Shown here: positions 9,271-18,224 of the stretch, in pieces
Numbering within the stretch: position 1 is the stretch's first letter
How the letters are laid out: each line of letters opens with the position of its first letter
DNA from: CAZYTM01 sp964649725
GTDB taxonomy: Bacteria > Desulfobacterota > Desulfuromonadia > Geobacterales > Geobacteraceae
Direction: 5' to 3'
DNA length: 64,000 bases
Assembly: GCA_964649725.1 (NCBI GenBank)
Contig: CAZYTM010000001.1
Span: 1 to 64,000, forward strand
The notes under the pieces: generated by a model
Told to the model about the DNA's origin: nothing
Databases searched by the model: none
Seen by the model: only the letters and a program-made list of their open reading frames with translations
Program-made: the position numbers and the translations under genes

Positions 9271-10776
9271 CTACGTATTTGTCGAATATCCCCGTTCATT
9301 CGGTGCCATTTCGATTTCTGTTGCCGGCAAATCAATAGTAAATACAGTCCCTTTGCCATCCTCACTCTGCACCGATATGACCCCCTTATGCTGGGAAATC
9401 AATTTGTGGCAGATTGCCAGACCTAACCCGGTCCCTTGGGCCTTGGTCGTGAAAAACGGGGTAAATATCTTCTCCAGTATCTGCGGAGGGATGCCCGGCC
9501 CAGTATCGGCTACACTCACCTTGACAATCTGCCTGCCGTTAACAATCGGTGCGGAGCTGGTAATAGTCAATATCCCGCCATCCTGCATAGCCTGAACAGC
9601 ATTGAGAATAAGATTCAACAGTACCTGCTGTATCTGCTTCGGATCAACATATATTGGTGGCAAATTCTCTGCAAGTTCCAGCTTCTTCTCTATGTTCCGC
9701 CCACCACGATGTTGGCTTGCGAACATCAGGGTCTTCTGTACTATGGAGTTCAAGTCGGCATAGGTCAATTCCGGTTGTGACGGCTTGCCGAAGTAGAGCA
9801 GATCATTTACCGTCTTGTCTAGCCGGTTGATCTGTGCCAAAACCTCGTTAACTATCTCCCGTCGCGGGTCATCGTCGCTAAAATCGTCCTTGATGATAGT
9901 GATTGCTGCAGCAATGCCAGTCAATGGATTTTTGATTTCGTGGGCTATCCCGGCTGCCATCTCTCCTACCGATGCAAGCCGGTCTGCCCGCTCCATCTGC
10001 TGGAAGTGATATTTTTCCAACTCCTGTTTGGCGACATCGAGCCGGTCCACCATGGAGTCAAAGCTTGAAATCAGCCTCCCTACCTCATCCTTCCCGGATG
10101 GCTTCATCCGTACTGAAAGGTCCCCCTGCTCTACCTTGGCCATGTTTTCCGCTATCATATCAAGCGGTTTACGCACAAATTTGAGCATGATAAGTGATAT
10201 GGTCACTGACAGGAAGAGGATTATTGACAATGTGGAAATCACGAAAAGCTTGGTTGCATCGACCATTCGCTGTTTAGTCTCGGCAAGCGAATAGTTTATG
10301 TTGAGAATTCCAATAACTCTTGCCTTATGTCCGTGACAGGTGTGGCAGGGCTCATCGTTATAGATAGGCTTGAGCATTTTCAGGACATCGCCTTCTCCAG
10401 CGACATTGGATATCCCTTCCAATTTGTTGGAGATAAAGAGATGATAGTCATCCTCCCGAACTGTCTTACCCACTTCGATCGGATGTGATGAGCGAAGAAT
10501 AACGCCATGGGGATGAAAGATGCGAACTGCCAGCAGTTTATGACTGTTCCCCACCATCTCCAGGATGGTCTGGACATCAGCCGTATTCCCTATCCGCATC
10601 GAATTGTAGATACTGCTTTCAATGGCATTCAGGAGGAGGCGGCTGCTTTCGCGGGCAGAATCAATCAGCTGTTTTTGTTCCCGCTTCAGATTTAGATAGG
10701 CGAAGGCGCTGATGCCAAACGCCAACAGACTGATGGAGATGACAATTACCCTGGTTGTCAGGCTCTTGAATATCAA
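9271..10776 (-). CDS. Sensor histidine kinase with periplasmic c-type heme motif
   Basis: A 501-residue membrane kinase. TM1 at about 8-28, periplasmic sensor 30-175, TM2 at 176-198, HAMP 199-255, dimerization helix with H279 (AGIAHEIKNPLTG), then the ATPase domain with N-box LNLILNAVQAM, DTGPGIPP and GTGLGLAI. The sensor contains CHTCH at 144-148, a covalent heme-c attachment motif just before TM2, so it probably senses redox state or a heme ligand. The start is a TTG at 10774-10776, with GGGAG upstream; no ATG in frame precedes the TM segment. It pairs with the response regulator 20 bases downstream. Heme-c kinases are known in Geobacter; the stimulus here is unknown. Confidence 0.93.
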   Translation of the reverse strand: MIFKSLTTRVIVISISLLAFGISAFAYLNLKREQKQLIDSARESSRLLLNAIESSIYNSMRIGNTADVQTILEMVGNSHKLLAVRIFHPHGVILRSSHPIEVGKTVREDDYHLFISNKLEGISNVAGEGDVLKMLKPIYNDEPCHTCHGHKARVIGILNINYSLAETKQRMVDATKLFVISTLSIILFLSVTISLIMLKFVRKPLDMIAENMAKVEQGDLSVRMKPSGKDEVGRLISSFDSMVDRLDVAKQELEKYHFQQMERADRLASVGEMAAGIAHEIKNPLTGIAAAITIIKDDFSDDDPRREIVNEVLAQINRLDKTVNDLLYFGKPSQPELTYADLNSIVQKTLMFASQHRGGRNIEKKLELAENLPPIYVDPKQIQQVLLNLILNAVQAMQDGGILTITSSAPIVNGRQIVKVSVADTGPGIPPQILEKIFTPFFTTKAQGTGLGLAICHKLISQHKGVISVQSEDGKGTVFTIDLPATEIEMAPNERGYSTNT

Positions 10777-10817
10777 CCGTTCTCCCTTTTATCAGTCCAT
10801 TGTGCTCGACTTGATTC

Positions 10818-11324
10818 CTATTGAAACTTTATTACGCCAGACTGATTGCCGGCAGGACTCTGGGGGCGGTAGACAAACTGCCAGTCGCTATACTTGGCCT
10901 TCCCCTCAAACTCCTTGATCTCCTCAGGGAAACCACCCGATTTCAATGGCTTTTCGTTACTGGAACTGGCCACTCCGATAATCCCGCCGGTCGGTTCAAT
11001 GATGGCCACCCAATCCTTGTCAGTCATCGGATCTTTATAAAGTCGTCTTATATATCTGACTGTTGAAGGCGTCCGGGGATCCTTCAGAAGATGCTGCAGA
11101 TCACGCAAAGCAGTTGGCGGATGTCCTCCCGGTCGCGGTTTTTTCCAGCGCTGGATCGCACTCCGGTACTGGAGCCCCCGGAACAGGAGCTCTTCTTCCT
11201 TCTCCCGCTTCATGATCGTCGACCAGTACTGCCCCACGCCTCCGAGCATGATTCCCATGACCACTACAATCATAAGTGCTGAAATGAAGGTGAAACCATC
11301 CTCCGAAGCAAATCGTCGGACCAT
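10818..11324 (-). CDS. Type II secretion/type IV pilus-like pseudopilin
   Basis: A 168-residue protein with a prepilin-type N-terminus: short charged leader (MVRRFASEDG), cleavage expected after Gly10, then a hydrophobic helix starting FTFISALMIVVV. The residue at mature +5 is Ser rather than the usual Glu, as in some minor pseudopilins of the GspK type. The remainder is soluble, with a KRE-rich segment and KDPMTDKDW, common in Geobacter PulG-like proteins. It starts 4 bases after the transketolase stop and is followed by the sensor kinase, so it is translated from an operon with them. It may take part in secretion of surface proteins; no other secretion genes are near. Confidence 0.8.
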   Translation of the reverse strand: MVRRFASEDGFTFISALMIVVVMGIMLGGVGQYWSTIMKREKEEELLFRGLQYRSAIQRWKKPRPGGHPPTALRDLQHLLKDPRTPSTVRYIRRLYKDPMTDKDWVAIIEPTGGIIGVASSSNEKPLKSGGFPEEIKEFEGKAKYSDWQFVYRPQSPAGNQSGVIKFQ

Positions 11325-11328
11325 ATCA

Positions 11329-12267
11329 CTACTTTCTTCGCATGATATCCCTGGCCGCCTCTGCCAAGTCTTCCGCAGTGAGACCGAAATATTTGAGCAG
11401 TTCTTCGGCCTTACCGGAAGTGCCGAAGCGATCCCTTACCCCAATTCTTCTCATATGCACCGGATGACGTTCACCCAATAGCTCTGCGACCGCACTCCCC
11501 AGGCCACCGATGATGGAGTGTTCTTCTGCGGTAATAATGGCGCCGGTCTCCTCGGCAGCCTTGATGATGATCTCCTCGTCCAGAGGCTTGATGGTGGCAA
11601 TGTGTACCACCCTGGCAGATATCCCCTCCTGCTGCAATTTGGCAGCAGCAGCCATGGCAGTAGCCGTCATAAGCCCGGTGGCAATAAAGGTAAGATCGGT
11701 CCCTGCTGCCATCTCGGCACCTTTGCCGATGGCAAAATCATAATTTTCGGCAAATACCGTCGGCACTTTATTCCGTCCCAGCCGGATATAGACCGGTCCC
11801 TTAAAGGCTGCTGCCGCCTTGATGGCGGCACGGGTTTCGACACCATCAGCCGGGACTATAACTGTCATGTTCGGCACAGCCCGCATAATCGCCACATCCT
11901 CTACCGATTGGTGCGAACCACCATCCTCCCCTACCGTTATCCCGCCATGGGTAGCAACTATCTTGACATTGGCCTTCGGATAGGCGACAGACTGGCGGAC
12001 CTGTTCCCAGGCACGACCTACGGCGAAGATGGCAAATGTCGACACAAAGGGGATTTTGCCGGCCGCCGCCAGACCTGCGGCAGTACCGACCATGTTGGCT
12101 TCAGCTATCCCCATGTTGAAAAACCGCTCGGGATATTTCTTGGCAAACAGAGATGTCTTGGTGGAGCCGGAGAGGTCGGCATCAAGTACGACAATCCGGT
12201 TATCTTCCCCCCCGAGTTCAGCGAGGGTTTCGCCGTAGGCATCCCGGGTGGCGATCATGCTGCTCAT
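11329..12267 (-). CDS. Transketolase, C-terminal subunit
   Basis: A 312-residue subunit with the pyrimidine-binding and C-terminal domains of transketolase. Visible hallmarks: the catalytic Glu region NMGIAEANMVGTAAG, THGGITVGEDGGSHQ, and RIGVRDRFGTSG near the C-terminus. With the N-terminal subunit upstream it transfers two-carbon ketol units between sugar phosphates in the non-oxidative pentose phosphate pathway, using thiamine diphosphate, in the cytosol. Split transketolases are common in archaea and many anaerobes. The ATG has AAAGGA upstream. 80 bases separate it from the N-terminal subunit gene. Confidence 0.95.
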   Translation of the reverse strand: MSSMIATRDAYGETLAELGGEDNRIVVLDADLSGSTKTSLFAKKYPERFFNMGIAEANMVGTAAGLAAAGKIPFVSTFAIFAVGRAWEQVRQSVAYPKANVKIVATHGGITVGEDGGSHQSVEDVAIMRAVPNMTVIVPADGVETRAAIKAAAAFKGPVYIRLGRNKVPTVFAENYDFAIGKGAEMAAGTDLTFIATGLMTATAMAAAAKLQQEGISARVVHIATIKPLDEEIIIKAAEETGAIITAEEHSIIGGLGSAVAELLGERHPVHMRRIGVRDRFGTSGKAEELLKYFGLTAEDLAEAARDIMRRK

Positions 12268-12347
12268 ATGGCAAATCCTTTCAATAGCATCTTATGGTCA
12301 AACTGGGTTTAACCCGCATTCTCGATAACTGCTTCAAGCAAGGCTGA

Positions 12348-13178
12348 CTACAGATTGCACTGTTCCCCCAGACACTCCAGTGCCTTGGGGAGTTCCTCGT
12401 CACTGGGAGTCACCCCATGATAGGAGGCCTTGTTTTCAAACATAGGAACCCCTTTCCCCTTTACCGTTCTGGCGACAATAACCGTTGGCCGCCCCTTGAC
12501 CTGTTCTGCCTCTTCAAGAGCGGTAATGATGGCAGGGATGTCATGCCCATCGATCTCCAATGCATGCCAGCCAAAAGCTCGAAACTTGTCGGCTATCGGC
12601 GCCACCCCCATCACTTTTGCCACCTCTCCGTCGATCTGCAGCCCATTGGCATCGATCAGGGCGCAAAGGTTATCGAGCCGGTAATGGCTTGCCGCCATGG
12701 CAGCTTCCCATACCTGTCCCTCCTGCAATTCGCCATCTCCCAGAAGGGCATAGACCCTGCTCTGCTTTGCATCGAGCCTTAATCCTAGGGCCACGCCGTT
12801 GGCCATAGACAGACCTTGTCCAAGCGATCCGGTACATACCTCGACCCCTGGAGTGGACTTGCTGTCAGGGTGGCCCTGCAGGTGGCTCCCCAGTCGCCGC
12901 AGAGTCATCAGGTCCTCACGGGGGAAAAACCCTGCTTCTGCAAGCGCCACATATTGGGCAGGAGCAGCATGCCCCTTGCAGAGGATGAAGCGGTCGCGCC
13001 CCTCCCACCCTGGATCGTCAGCTTTATACTGCATGGTGTGGAAATAGAGGACTGTGACGATGTCTATTGCCGACAAGGAACCACCGGTATGCCCGGATTG
13101 AGACTTATGGAGCATTTTGACCACTGCTACGCGCAATAATCTGGCACGCTCCAGAAGTTGAGGGATATTTGCTTTCAC
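12348..13178 (-). CDS. Transketolase, N-terminal subunit
   Basis: A 276-residue thiamine-diphosphate-binding half of transketolase. It shows SQSGHTGGSLSAIDI near the N-terminus, SKGHAAPA-type segment (CKGHAAPAQY), TGSLGQGLS, and the ThDP motif GDGELQEGQ ending in DANGLQIDG. Start is a GTG at 13176-13178 with AAAGG upstream. It sits just upstream of the C-terminal subunit on the same strand; together they equal one full-length transketolase. The 32-base gap to the upstream hypothetical gene suggests the operon begins further upstream. Confidence 0.95.
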   Translation of the reverse strand: MKANIPQLLERARLLRVAVVKMLHKSQSGHTGGSLSAIDIVTVLYFHTMQYKADDPGWEGRDRFILCKGHAAPAQYVALAEAGFFPREDLMTLRRLGSHLQGHPDSKSTPGVEVCTGSLGQGLSMANGVALGLRLDAKQSRVYALLGDGELQEGQVWEAAMAASHYRLDNLCALIDANGLQIDGEVAKVMGVAPIADKFRAFGWHALEIDGHDIPAIITALEEAEQVKGRPTVIVARTVKGKGVPMFENKASYHGVTPSDEELPKALECLGEQCNL

Positions 13179-13210
13179 ACCACAACCTTTCCTGAATCTA
13201 ATTGGCTTGT

Positions 13211-13666
13211 TTACTTGTCATCACCTGAAACGAGATAATCGAGGATGATCTCATCCAAACTATGCTGGGTTTTAGGGGGTTCTGAGGAGGGTTTCCGCTC
13301 GGTTACTTGAGCAGCTGGTGCTGTAACCGGTGGTTTCACAGTAGCCGTATTTGCAACCGGAGGTTTCACCGTAGCGACTGAAGTACCGGCCAAGACTGGA
13401 CGTGTCGTGCCGACCCTTTCATCAAACTCGCCAGCCTTGAGACGGCGCAGCATATCCTTGTGCTGTTCCTTCATCAACTCCTCAACTACTTGTTCCAGGT
13501 TTTCCACCTTCAGTATATCGTCGTAACAGGTTTTTTTTGAAGCTATGATCGTCCCGCCACGATAAAGCAGAGTTATTATATGGGGATTGGCTATGCCACT
13601 ATCCTCGGTCTGAATATGAAACATCTCCCCTTTGTACATTATATTGTGATTAAAACCGACCACCAT
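13211..13666 (-). CDS. Conserved hypothetical protein with Pro/Val-rich linker
   Basis: About 151 residues starting at the ATG at 13664-13666 (AGGAA upstream), 19 codons inside the longest open frame. The first ~60 residues form a compact domain (NHNIMYKGEMFHIQTEDSG, LLYRGGTIIASKK) that I recognise as widespread in Geobacter relatives without a known role. Next is a helical segment with LEQVVEELMKEQHK, then a low-complexity linker (TVKPPV repeated) and a short C-terminal helix SLDEIILDYLVSGDDK. No signal peptide or membrane segment. First gene of the transketolase/kinase group; no function can be given. Confidence 0.75.
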   Translation of the reverse strand: MVVGFNHNIMYKGEMFHIQTEDSGIANPHIITLLYRGGTIIASKKTCYDDILKVENLEQVVEELMKEQHKDMLRRLKAGEFDERVGTTRPVLAGTSVATVKPPVANTATVKPPVTAPAAQVTERKPSSEPPKTQHSLDEIILDYLVSGDDK

Positions 13667-13753
13667 AGTCAAAATTCCTGTCCGCCAAATAACGTAGTTA
13701 TCGTAAACTATCACATAAATCAATTAGTTGCAATTAAATAAAAGTAGCTGTTT

Positions 13754-13791
13754 AATCAGTTTGTAGCGCCGCTGCGAAGTTAAAACTGATT
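13754..13791 (-). terminator. Probable intrinsic terminator after metH
   Basis: Perfect 9-bp inverted repeat AATCAGTTT ... AAACTGATT with a 20-base GC-rich loop, lying 20-58 bases downstream of the metH stop. On the minus strand it is followed by AAACAGC and then a T-rich stretch, so the terminator is imperfect. It could equally be a regulatory site for the next gene. Confidence 0.5.
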
Positions 13792-13811
13792 GCGCCGCCG
13801 ATACTTTATGA

Positions 13812-16244
13812 CTAACTTATCCCCAGCATATTCCTTATTCTAGACACCGCTTCCATGGCATCTTTGGCATAAAGGTCAGCACCGATCCGATCGGCATATT
13901 CCTGCGTCACCACCGCACCGCCGACCATCGTAAAGGTCTTAATCCCCGCTTCTTTCAATCGTGCGATGACGTTTTCCATTTCAGCCATAGTGGTGGTCAT
14001 CAGCGCCGAAAGGCCTACTGCGTCTACCTTGTGCTCCTTTGCCTGTGCCACAATCCGCTCAGCCGGAACGTTTTTCCCCAAATCGATAACCTCGAATCCG
14101 TGGTTTTCCAGAAGGATACAGACAATATTTTTGCCGATATCGTGAATATCCCCCTCCACAGTAGCCATAAGCAGTTTCCCCGCCCTTTTCATCTCCTTAC
14201 CCTGCATGGCCTGCTTTAATAAGCCAAATGCCGCCTGCATGGTTTCTGCCGATTGCATGACCTGAGGGAGAAAAATGGTATTCCGGGCAAAGCGACGGCC
14301 AACCTCCTCCAGACCTATCAGTAGCCCTTTGTTACTGATATCTAAAGGCTTCAAACCAGACGCCAGAGCTTCTTCAACCATGGCAACAATATTATCCCGG
14401 TCACCTTCGATGACTCCCTTTACCAGCCTGGTGAGTATATCCAATGGTATCTCTGCCAGTTGCCGGACTTCTGCCGGCACCTCATCCGCTGCAGAAGCTA
14501 CCGTGCAAGCAGCAATATAGGCAGTCGCCCGCTGGTCCCTGTTGAGCAGCACCATGGCAGAACGGAAAGCATTCATCATCTCCGCTTCCTTGGGGTTGAT
14601 AATCGCTGCATCAAGCCCGGCTGCTATTGCCATGGAAAAGAATGTTGACGAGATTACCGGACGCTTAGGCAAGCCGAAGGAGATGTTGCTGACCCCCAGA
14701 ACCGTTGCCAATCCATATGTTTCTTTTACCAGCCGAACTGCCTTCAGGGTCTCCATCGCGCGCTTCTGTTCGGCGCTGACAGTCAAAGTCAGACAGTCGA
14801 TGAGCAGGTTGGCAGCAGGGACACCTGCCTTAACAGCTGCGGCCATGATCCGCCCGGCGACAGCTGACCGCTCTTCAGCAGTCGCTGGGATCCCTTTCTC
14901 ATCAAGAGTCAGGCCGATAACCGCAGCACCATACTTCCTGACCAAGGGCAGGATCCGCTCCAGACTTTTTGCCTCACCACTTACCGAATTGACCAGGACT
15001 TTGCCGTCAGCTGCCTTGAGGCCGCGCTCCAAAGCCTCGGGACTGGAGGAATCAAGGACCAACGGCACCGATACCGCACCGGTGGCACAAAACACTGCCC
15101 GTTCCATGGCTGCCGCCTCATCGATACCGGGGGTGCCTACATTCAGATCCAGCAAGGTCGCACCGGCAGCGACCTGCTCAACCGCTTCGCGACGTATATA
15201 AGTGACCTTACCCTCCTGCAGCTCTGCAGCAAAACCCTTTTTGCCGGTCGGATTGATCCGCTCGCCGATAATTGCTGTCGTGTTGTCGCCACCGATAGCT
15301 ACATAACCGCTACGGCTCGAGACAAACGTCACCCCCCGGGCGGGACCCTGCTCTCGGCAGGACTGGTCCATGCCGACAAGCGCCGCTTTCATGGCCGCAA
15401 TATGGGCAGGCGTGGTGCCGCAGCACCCGCCGATGATCCTCACCCCAAGCGCAAGAAATCGCTCGTGGTACGCTGTCATCTCTGCCGGTGTGCCCGGGAA
15501 GACTGTCCTGCCATCAATCAGCACCGGCAGGCCGGCATTGGCCTGGACAATGAGAGGCAGACGAGTGACCTTGCGCATGGCAGAAAGTATGCTGAACATA
15601 CCATCAACACCAAGTCCGCAGTTAGATCCGACGATGTCTGCACCGACCGCCTCAAGGGTTATCGCTGCAGCTTCCGGAGGGGTGCCGAGGACACTCCGGC
15701 CATTATCATCAAAAGTCAGCATTGCAATGATCGGGATATCAGCAGCCACTTCGCGAACTGCAATCACCGCTGCCCGTGCCTCCTTGATGTCGAGGAAGGT
15801 CTCGAGGGTAATCAGGTCTGCCCCTGCCTTGACCAGTGGCAATGCCTGCTCACGATACTGTGCCACCATTGCGTCAAAGCTCAGGTCCCCAACCGGTTCG
15901 ACAAATTTGCCGGTCGGCCCGACAGATGCGGCAACATAGGCTTTATCGCCAGCAACCTCGCGGGCAATTGCTACTGCACTGGCGTTGATATCATACAATC
16001 GGTCGGCAAGAGCATAATGGGATAGCTTCTCCCTGCTCCCTCCGAATGAATTGGTCACCAGGATGTCTGCCCCAGCCTGCAGATAGTCGCGGTGGACCGA
16101 GGCAACAAGCTCGGGTGCAACCAGATTGAGTTCTTCCGGTGACTGCCCTGGTTTCAGACCACGCTCCTGGAGCATAGTCCCCATGGCGCCATCAAGGATA
16201 AGCACCCGCTCCTGCAATGCCTGACGAAATGGTTGCCGCATCAT
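13812..16244 (-). CDS. metH: Cobalamin-dependent methionine synthase lacking the reactivation domain
   Basis: An 810-residue MetH, which methylates homocysteine from methyl-tetrahydrofolate through cobalamin. Residues 1-300 are the homocysteine-binding barrel with zinc cysteines (SNCG, GGCCGTTP). Residues ~320-580 are the pterin-binding barrel (GERINPTGKKGF, DLNVGTPG). Residues ~590-810 are the B12 cap and Rossmann domains with the histidine-on motif DIHDIGKN. The C-terminal AdoMet-binding reactivation domain of E. coli MetH (about 1200 residues in total) is absent, so oxidised cob(II)alamin must be rescued by something else. Start ATG at 16244 follows AGAGGTAATGA. Last gene after murI and the GerMN gene. 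Confidence 0.95.
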   Translation of the reverse strand: MMRQPFRQALQERVLILDGAMGTMLQERGLKPGQSPEELNLVAPELVASVHRDYLQAGADILVTNSFGGSREKLSHYALADRLYDINASAVAIAREVAGDKAYVAASVGPTGKFVEPVGDLSFDAMVAQYREQALPLVKAGADLITLETFLDIKEARAAVIAVREVAADIPIIAMLTFDDNGRSVLGTPPEAAAITLEAVGADIVGSNCGLGVDGMFSILSAMRKVTRLPLIVQANAGLPVLIDGRTVFPGTPAEMTAYHERFLALGVRIIGGCCGTTPAHIAAMKAALVGMDQSCREQGPARGVTFVSSRSGYVAIGGDNTTAIIGERINPTGKKGFAAELQEGKVTYIRREAVEQVAAGATLLDLNVGTPGIDEAAAMERAVFCATGAVSVPLVLDSSSPEALERGLKAADGKVLVNSVSGEAKSLERILPLVRKYGAAVIGLTLDEKGIPATAEERSAVAGRIMAAAVKAGVPAANLLIDCLTLTVSAEQKRAMETLKAVRLVKETYGLATVLGVSNISFGLPKRPVISSTFFSMAIAAGLDAAIINPKEAEMMNAFRSAMVLLNRDQRATAYIAACTVASAADEVPAEVRQLAEIPLDILTRLVKGVIEGDRDNIVAMVEEALASGLKPLDISNKGLLIGLEEVGRRFARNTIFLPQVMQSAETMQAAFGLLKQAMQGKEMKRAGKLLMATVEGDIHDIGKNIVCILLENHGFEVIDLGKNVPAERIVAQAKEHKVDAVGLSALMTTTMAEMENVIARLKEAGIKTFTMVGGAVVTQEYADRIGADLYAKDAMEAVSRIRNMLGIS

Positions 16245-16266
16245 TCATTACCTCTTTGGGACAGGA

Positions 16267-16866
16267 TTATTTCTTGCGCATATCTGTTTCTGATTGTTGC
16301 TTCTCCATGGTAAAATCAGGTGGGAGCGGCTCCCGCAGATCAATATGCCCTTTCAGGGTATCAGCCAGCTTTCCGCCGATAAGCAGTCGTACCGTCTTGA
16401 TCTGCGGGAAATTGACAACAACAGTGTTGACAATGGCATATACAGCCATAATCTCTGCCTGACTACCAGATGGTAACCCTTCCGCAATCTCTCCCCCGAG
16501 ATCTATAATTGCCTCTTCCTTTTCAACTCGAACCGATTGTATAGATGTGTTGGCCGGAAGCGTCGCTTCAAGATCGCCAAGAGGCCCATTAAGTAGCTCC
16601 TCAAGCACAGCCAGCACACAGTCCGACAACTCGGCGCCGCATGCCTCTATCTCACGCCACTCCCGCACCAGCCCGCTACCGTCTGCCGCGCCAAAAAAGA
16701 GAGTGACCTGCAAAACAGCTGCAGATGGGCTCTGCTGCACAGATGGCTGCTGCTTGCGCTCTTCATATTTCTGCAGCATTAATGCACCAAGAACTGCCGC
16801 AAAGATAATAAAAGCCATCAACAGGACACCCATACCTCGCTTAGGACGCTGCTTATGCTCGTTCAT
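16267..16866 (-). CDS. Membrane-anchored GerMN-domain protein
   Basis: About 199 residues from the ATG at 16864-16866, chosen because GAGGAGGT lies just upstream. One N-terminal membrane segment (about 12-31: GVLLMAFIIFAAVLGALML) follows a basic tail. The rest is a GerMN domain (LEELLNGPLGDLEATLPANT, YAIVNTVVVNFPQIKTVRLLIGGK) as in spore-germination GerM and in envelope proteins of non-sporulating bacteria. Its start codon lies inside the last codons of murI (14-base overlap), so the two are translationally coupled, which suggests a cell-envelope role. Exact function unknown. Confidence 0.85.
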   Translation of the reverse strand: MNEHKQRPKRGMGVLLMAFIIFAAVLGALMLQKYEERKQQPSVQQSPSAAVLQVTLFFGAADGSGLVREWREIEACGAELSDCVLAVLEELLNGPLGDLEATLPANTSIQSVRVEKEEAIIDLGGEIAEGLPSGSQAEIMAVYAIVNTVVVNFPQIKTVRLLIGGKLADTLKGHIDLREPLPPDFTMEKQQSETDMRKK

Positions 16867-17692
16867 GCAGCACCTCCTCAAGGCATCGTTCTTCATCGAG
16901 GCTCACCTGATATACATCGCCAAGCTTCCCACCCAGGAATCGATTGCCAACCCTGATAAAGCCGGCCGGGATATCGGTGACGAAATAGTGATGGTTCCCC
17001 TGCTCAACAGCAGGGCGGAGCATATCTTTTTCCCGCAGGATCTCAGCCACACGGTGGGCAGTTTCCGCAGCCGAATCGACAAGTTTTACCTCATCCCCCA
17101 CCACCTCACCGATGATCCCTTTCAACAGAGGATAGTGTGTACACCCCAGCACAAGCGTATCGACTCCTGCCGGTCTGAACCCCTTCAGGTAGGAACTGGC
17201 AGTAAGACGCGCCACCTCATTGTCAACCCACCCCTCCTCTGCCAAAGGGACAAAAAGCGGGCAGGGCTGGGTGATCACTTCAATATCGGGATTCAACTGT
17301 TTGATCGCCTTGGTATAGGCGCTGCTTCTGATTGTAGCATCAGTACCGATGATGCCAACCTTGCCGCTTTCGGTGACAGCCACTGCTCGTCTTGCACCTG
17401 GAGCAATTACGCCGACTATCGGGATGGAAAATTCTGCGCGAAGTGCATCCAGAGCAACTGCCGATGCTGTATTGCAGGCTACAACCAGGAGCTTTATATC
17501 ACGCTTCACCAAAAAAGCGGCAATCTCCCTTGAATAGCGTATGACCGTTTCTGGCGACTTGGTCCCATAGGGGACCCTGGCGGTATCCCCAAGATAGATG
17601 GTATCCTCCTGGGGAAGCGCCTTGATAACCTCTCGCAGAACAGTAAGGCCGCCAACTCCGGAATCAAAAATGCCTATCGCCTTCCAGCTCAC
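16853..17692 (-). CDS. murI: Glutamate racemase
   Basis: A 279-residue cofactor-independent racemase making D-glutamate for peptidoglycan in the cytosol. It has the N-terminal FDSGVGGLTVL motif, both catalytic cysteines in ACNTAS and GCTHYP, and LGDTARVPYGTKS. Length is typical. Start is a GTG at 17690-17692 with GGAGA about 10 bases upstream; the motif begins nine residues in, so this start is consistent. Downstream, the GerMN gene overlaps its end by 14 bases. Confidence 0.97.
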   Translation of the reverse strand: MSWKAIGIFDSGVGGLTVLREVIKALPQEDTIYLGDTARVPYGTKSPETVIRYSREIAAFLVKRDIKLLVVACNTASAVALDALRAEFSIPIVGVIAPGARRAVAVTESGKVGIIGTDATIRSSAYTKAIKQLNPDIEVITQPCPLFVPLAEEGWVDNEVARLTASSYLKGFRPAGVDTLVLGCTHYPLLKGIIGEVVGDEVKLVDSAAETAHRVAEILREKDMLRPAVEQGNHHYFVTDIPAGFIRVGNRFLGGKLGDVYQVSLDEERCLEEVLHERA

Positions 17693-17881
17693 TTATAGAT
17701 TCTCCATACTTATTGATGACTTAGCTGCCAGTGCAAATTAATTGCAAAAAAGATATATACTAGGTAATGTCCTAATGGATGTCAAGGTATTTGGGGGAGA
17801 CTTCAGCTCTGTCATATTTCCTTTAACTTTAGAGAAAAATCTGCTATTTAAGACGAAATTCCGGTATACTGCGGAGGATGG

Positions 17882-18220
17882 ATGGAAAAGCAGGAACTGC
17901 TCAACAAGACCAAAGAGACCCTCGCCCCGCTGGAAACCGGAAACCTGTTCAGCTTTGTCCAGAATATAACCGTGAACTCCCTGATGGACAATCCACTGAT
18001 ACTGGTAACGCTTGGTATTTTCATAGTTATCGGGATGATCAGAAGGTCGAAATTCATCCTCGGCTTTCTCTTCACAGTCATTGCCATCATACTGATGATC
18101 CGTTTTACTCTGCCGACCGAGGGAGAAGGTCTCTCCGTCAGCAATACGCTCCCCTTTGCAGCTGGAGGTCTCTGTATCGGCGGCTTCCTCATATATCTCT
18201 ATTTCATCAAATCGGAATGA
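17882..18220 (+). CDS. Small membrane protein of unknown function
   Basis: A 112-residue protein with three likely membrane helices (about 39-54 ILVTLGIFIVIGMI, 57-73 KFILGFLFTVIAIILMI, 88-109 LPFAAGGLCIGGFLIYLYF) after a soluble N-terminal helix. I do not recognise the family. GGAGG precedes the ATG by four bases. Its stop TGA lies four bases before the start of the dehydratase-like gene, so it is the first gene of that operon and might be functionally tied to it. A 212-codon open frame on the opposite strand here is not credible. Confidence 0.75.
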   Translation: MEKQELLNKTKETLAPLETGNLFSFVQNITVNSLMDNPLILVTLGIFIVIGMIRRSKFILGFLFTVIAIILMIRFTLPTEGEGLSVSNTLPFAAGGLCIGGFLIYLYFIKSE

Positions 18221-18224
18221 CTTT

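Noticed and set aside
11518..12312. 264-codon open frame on the plus strand
   Set aside because: Complement of the transketolase C-terminal gene; no domain and no ribosome site.
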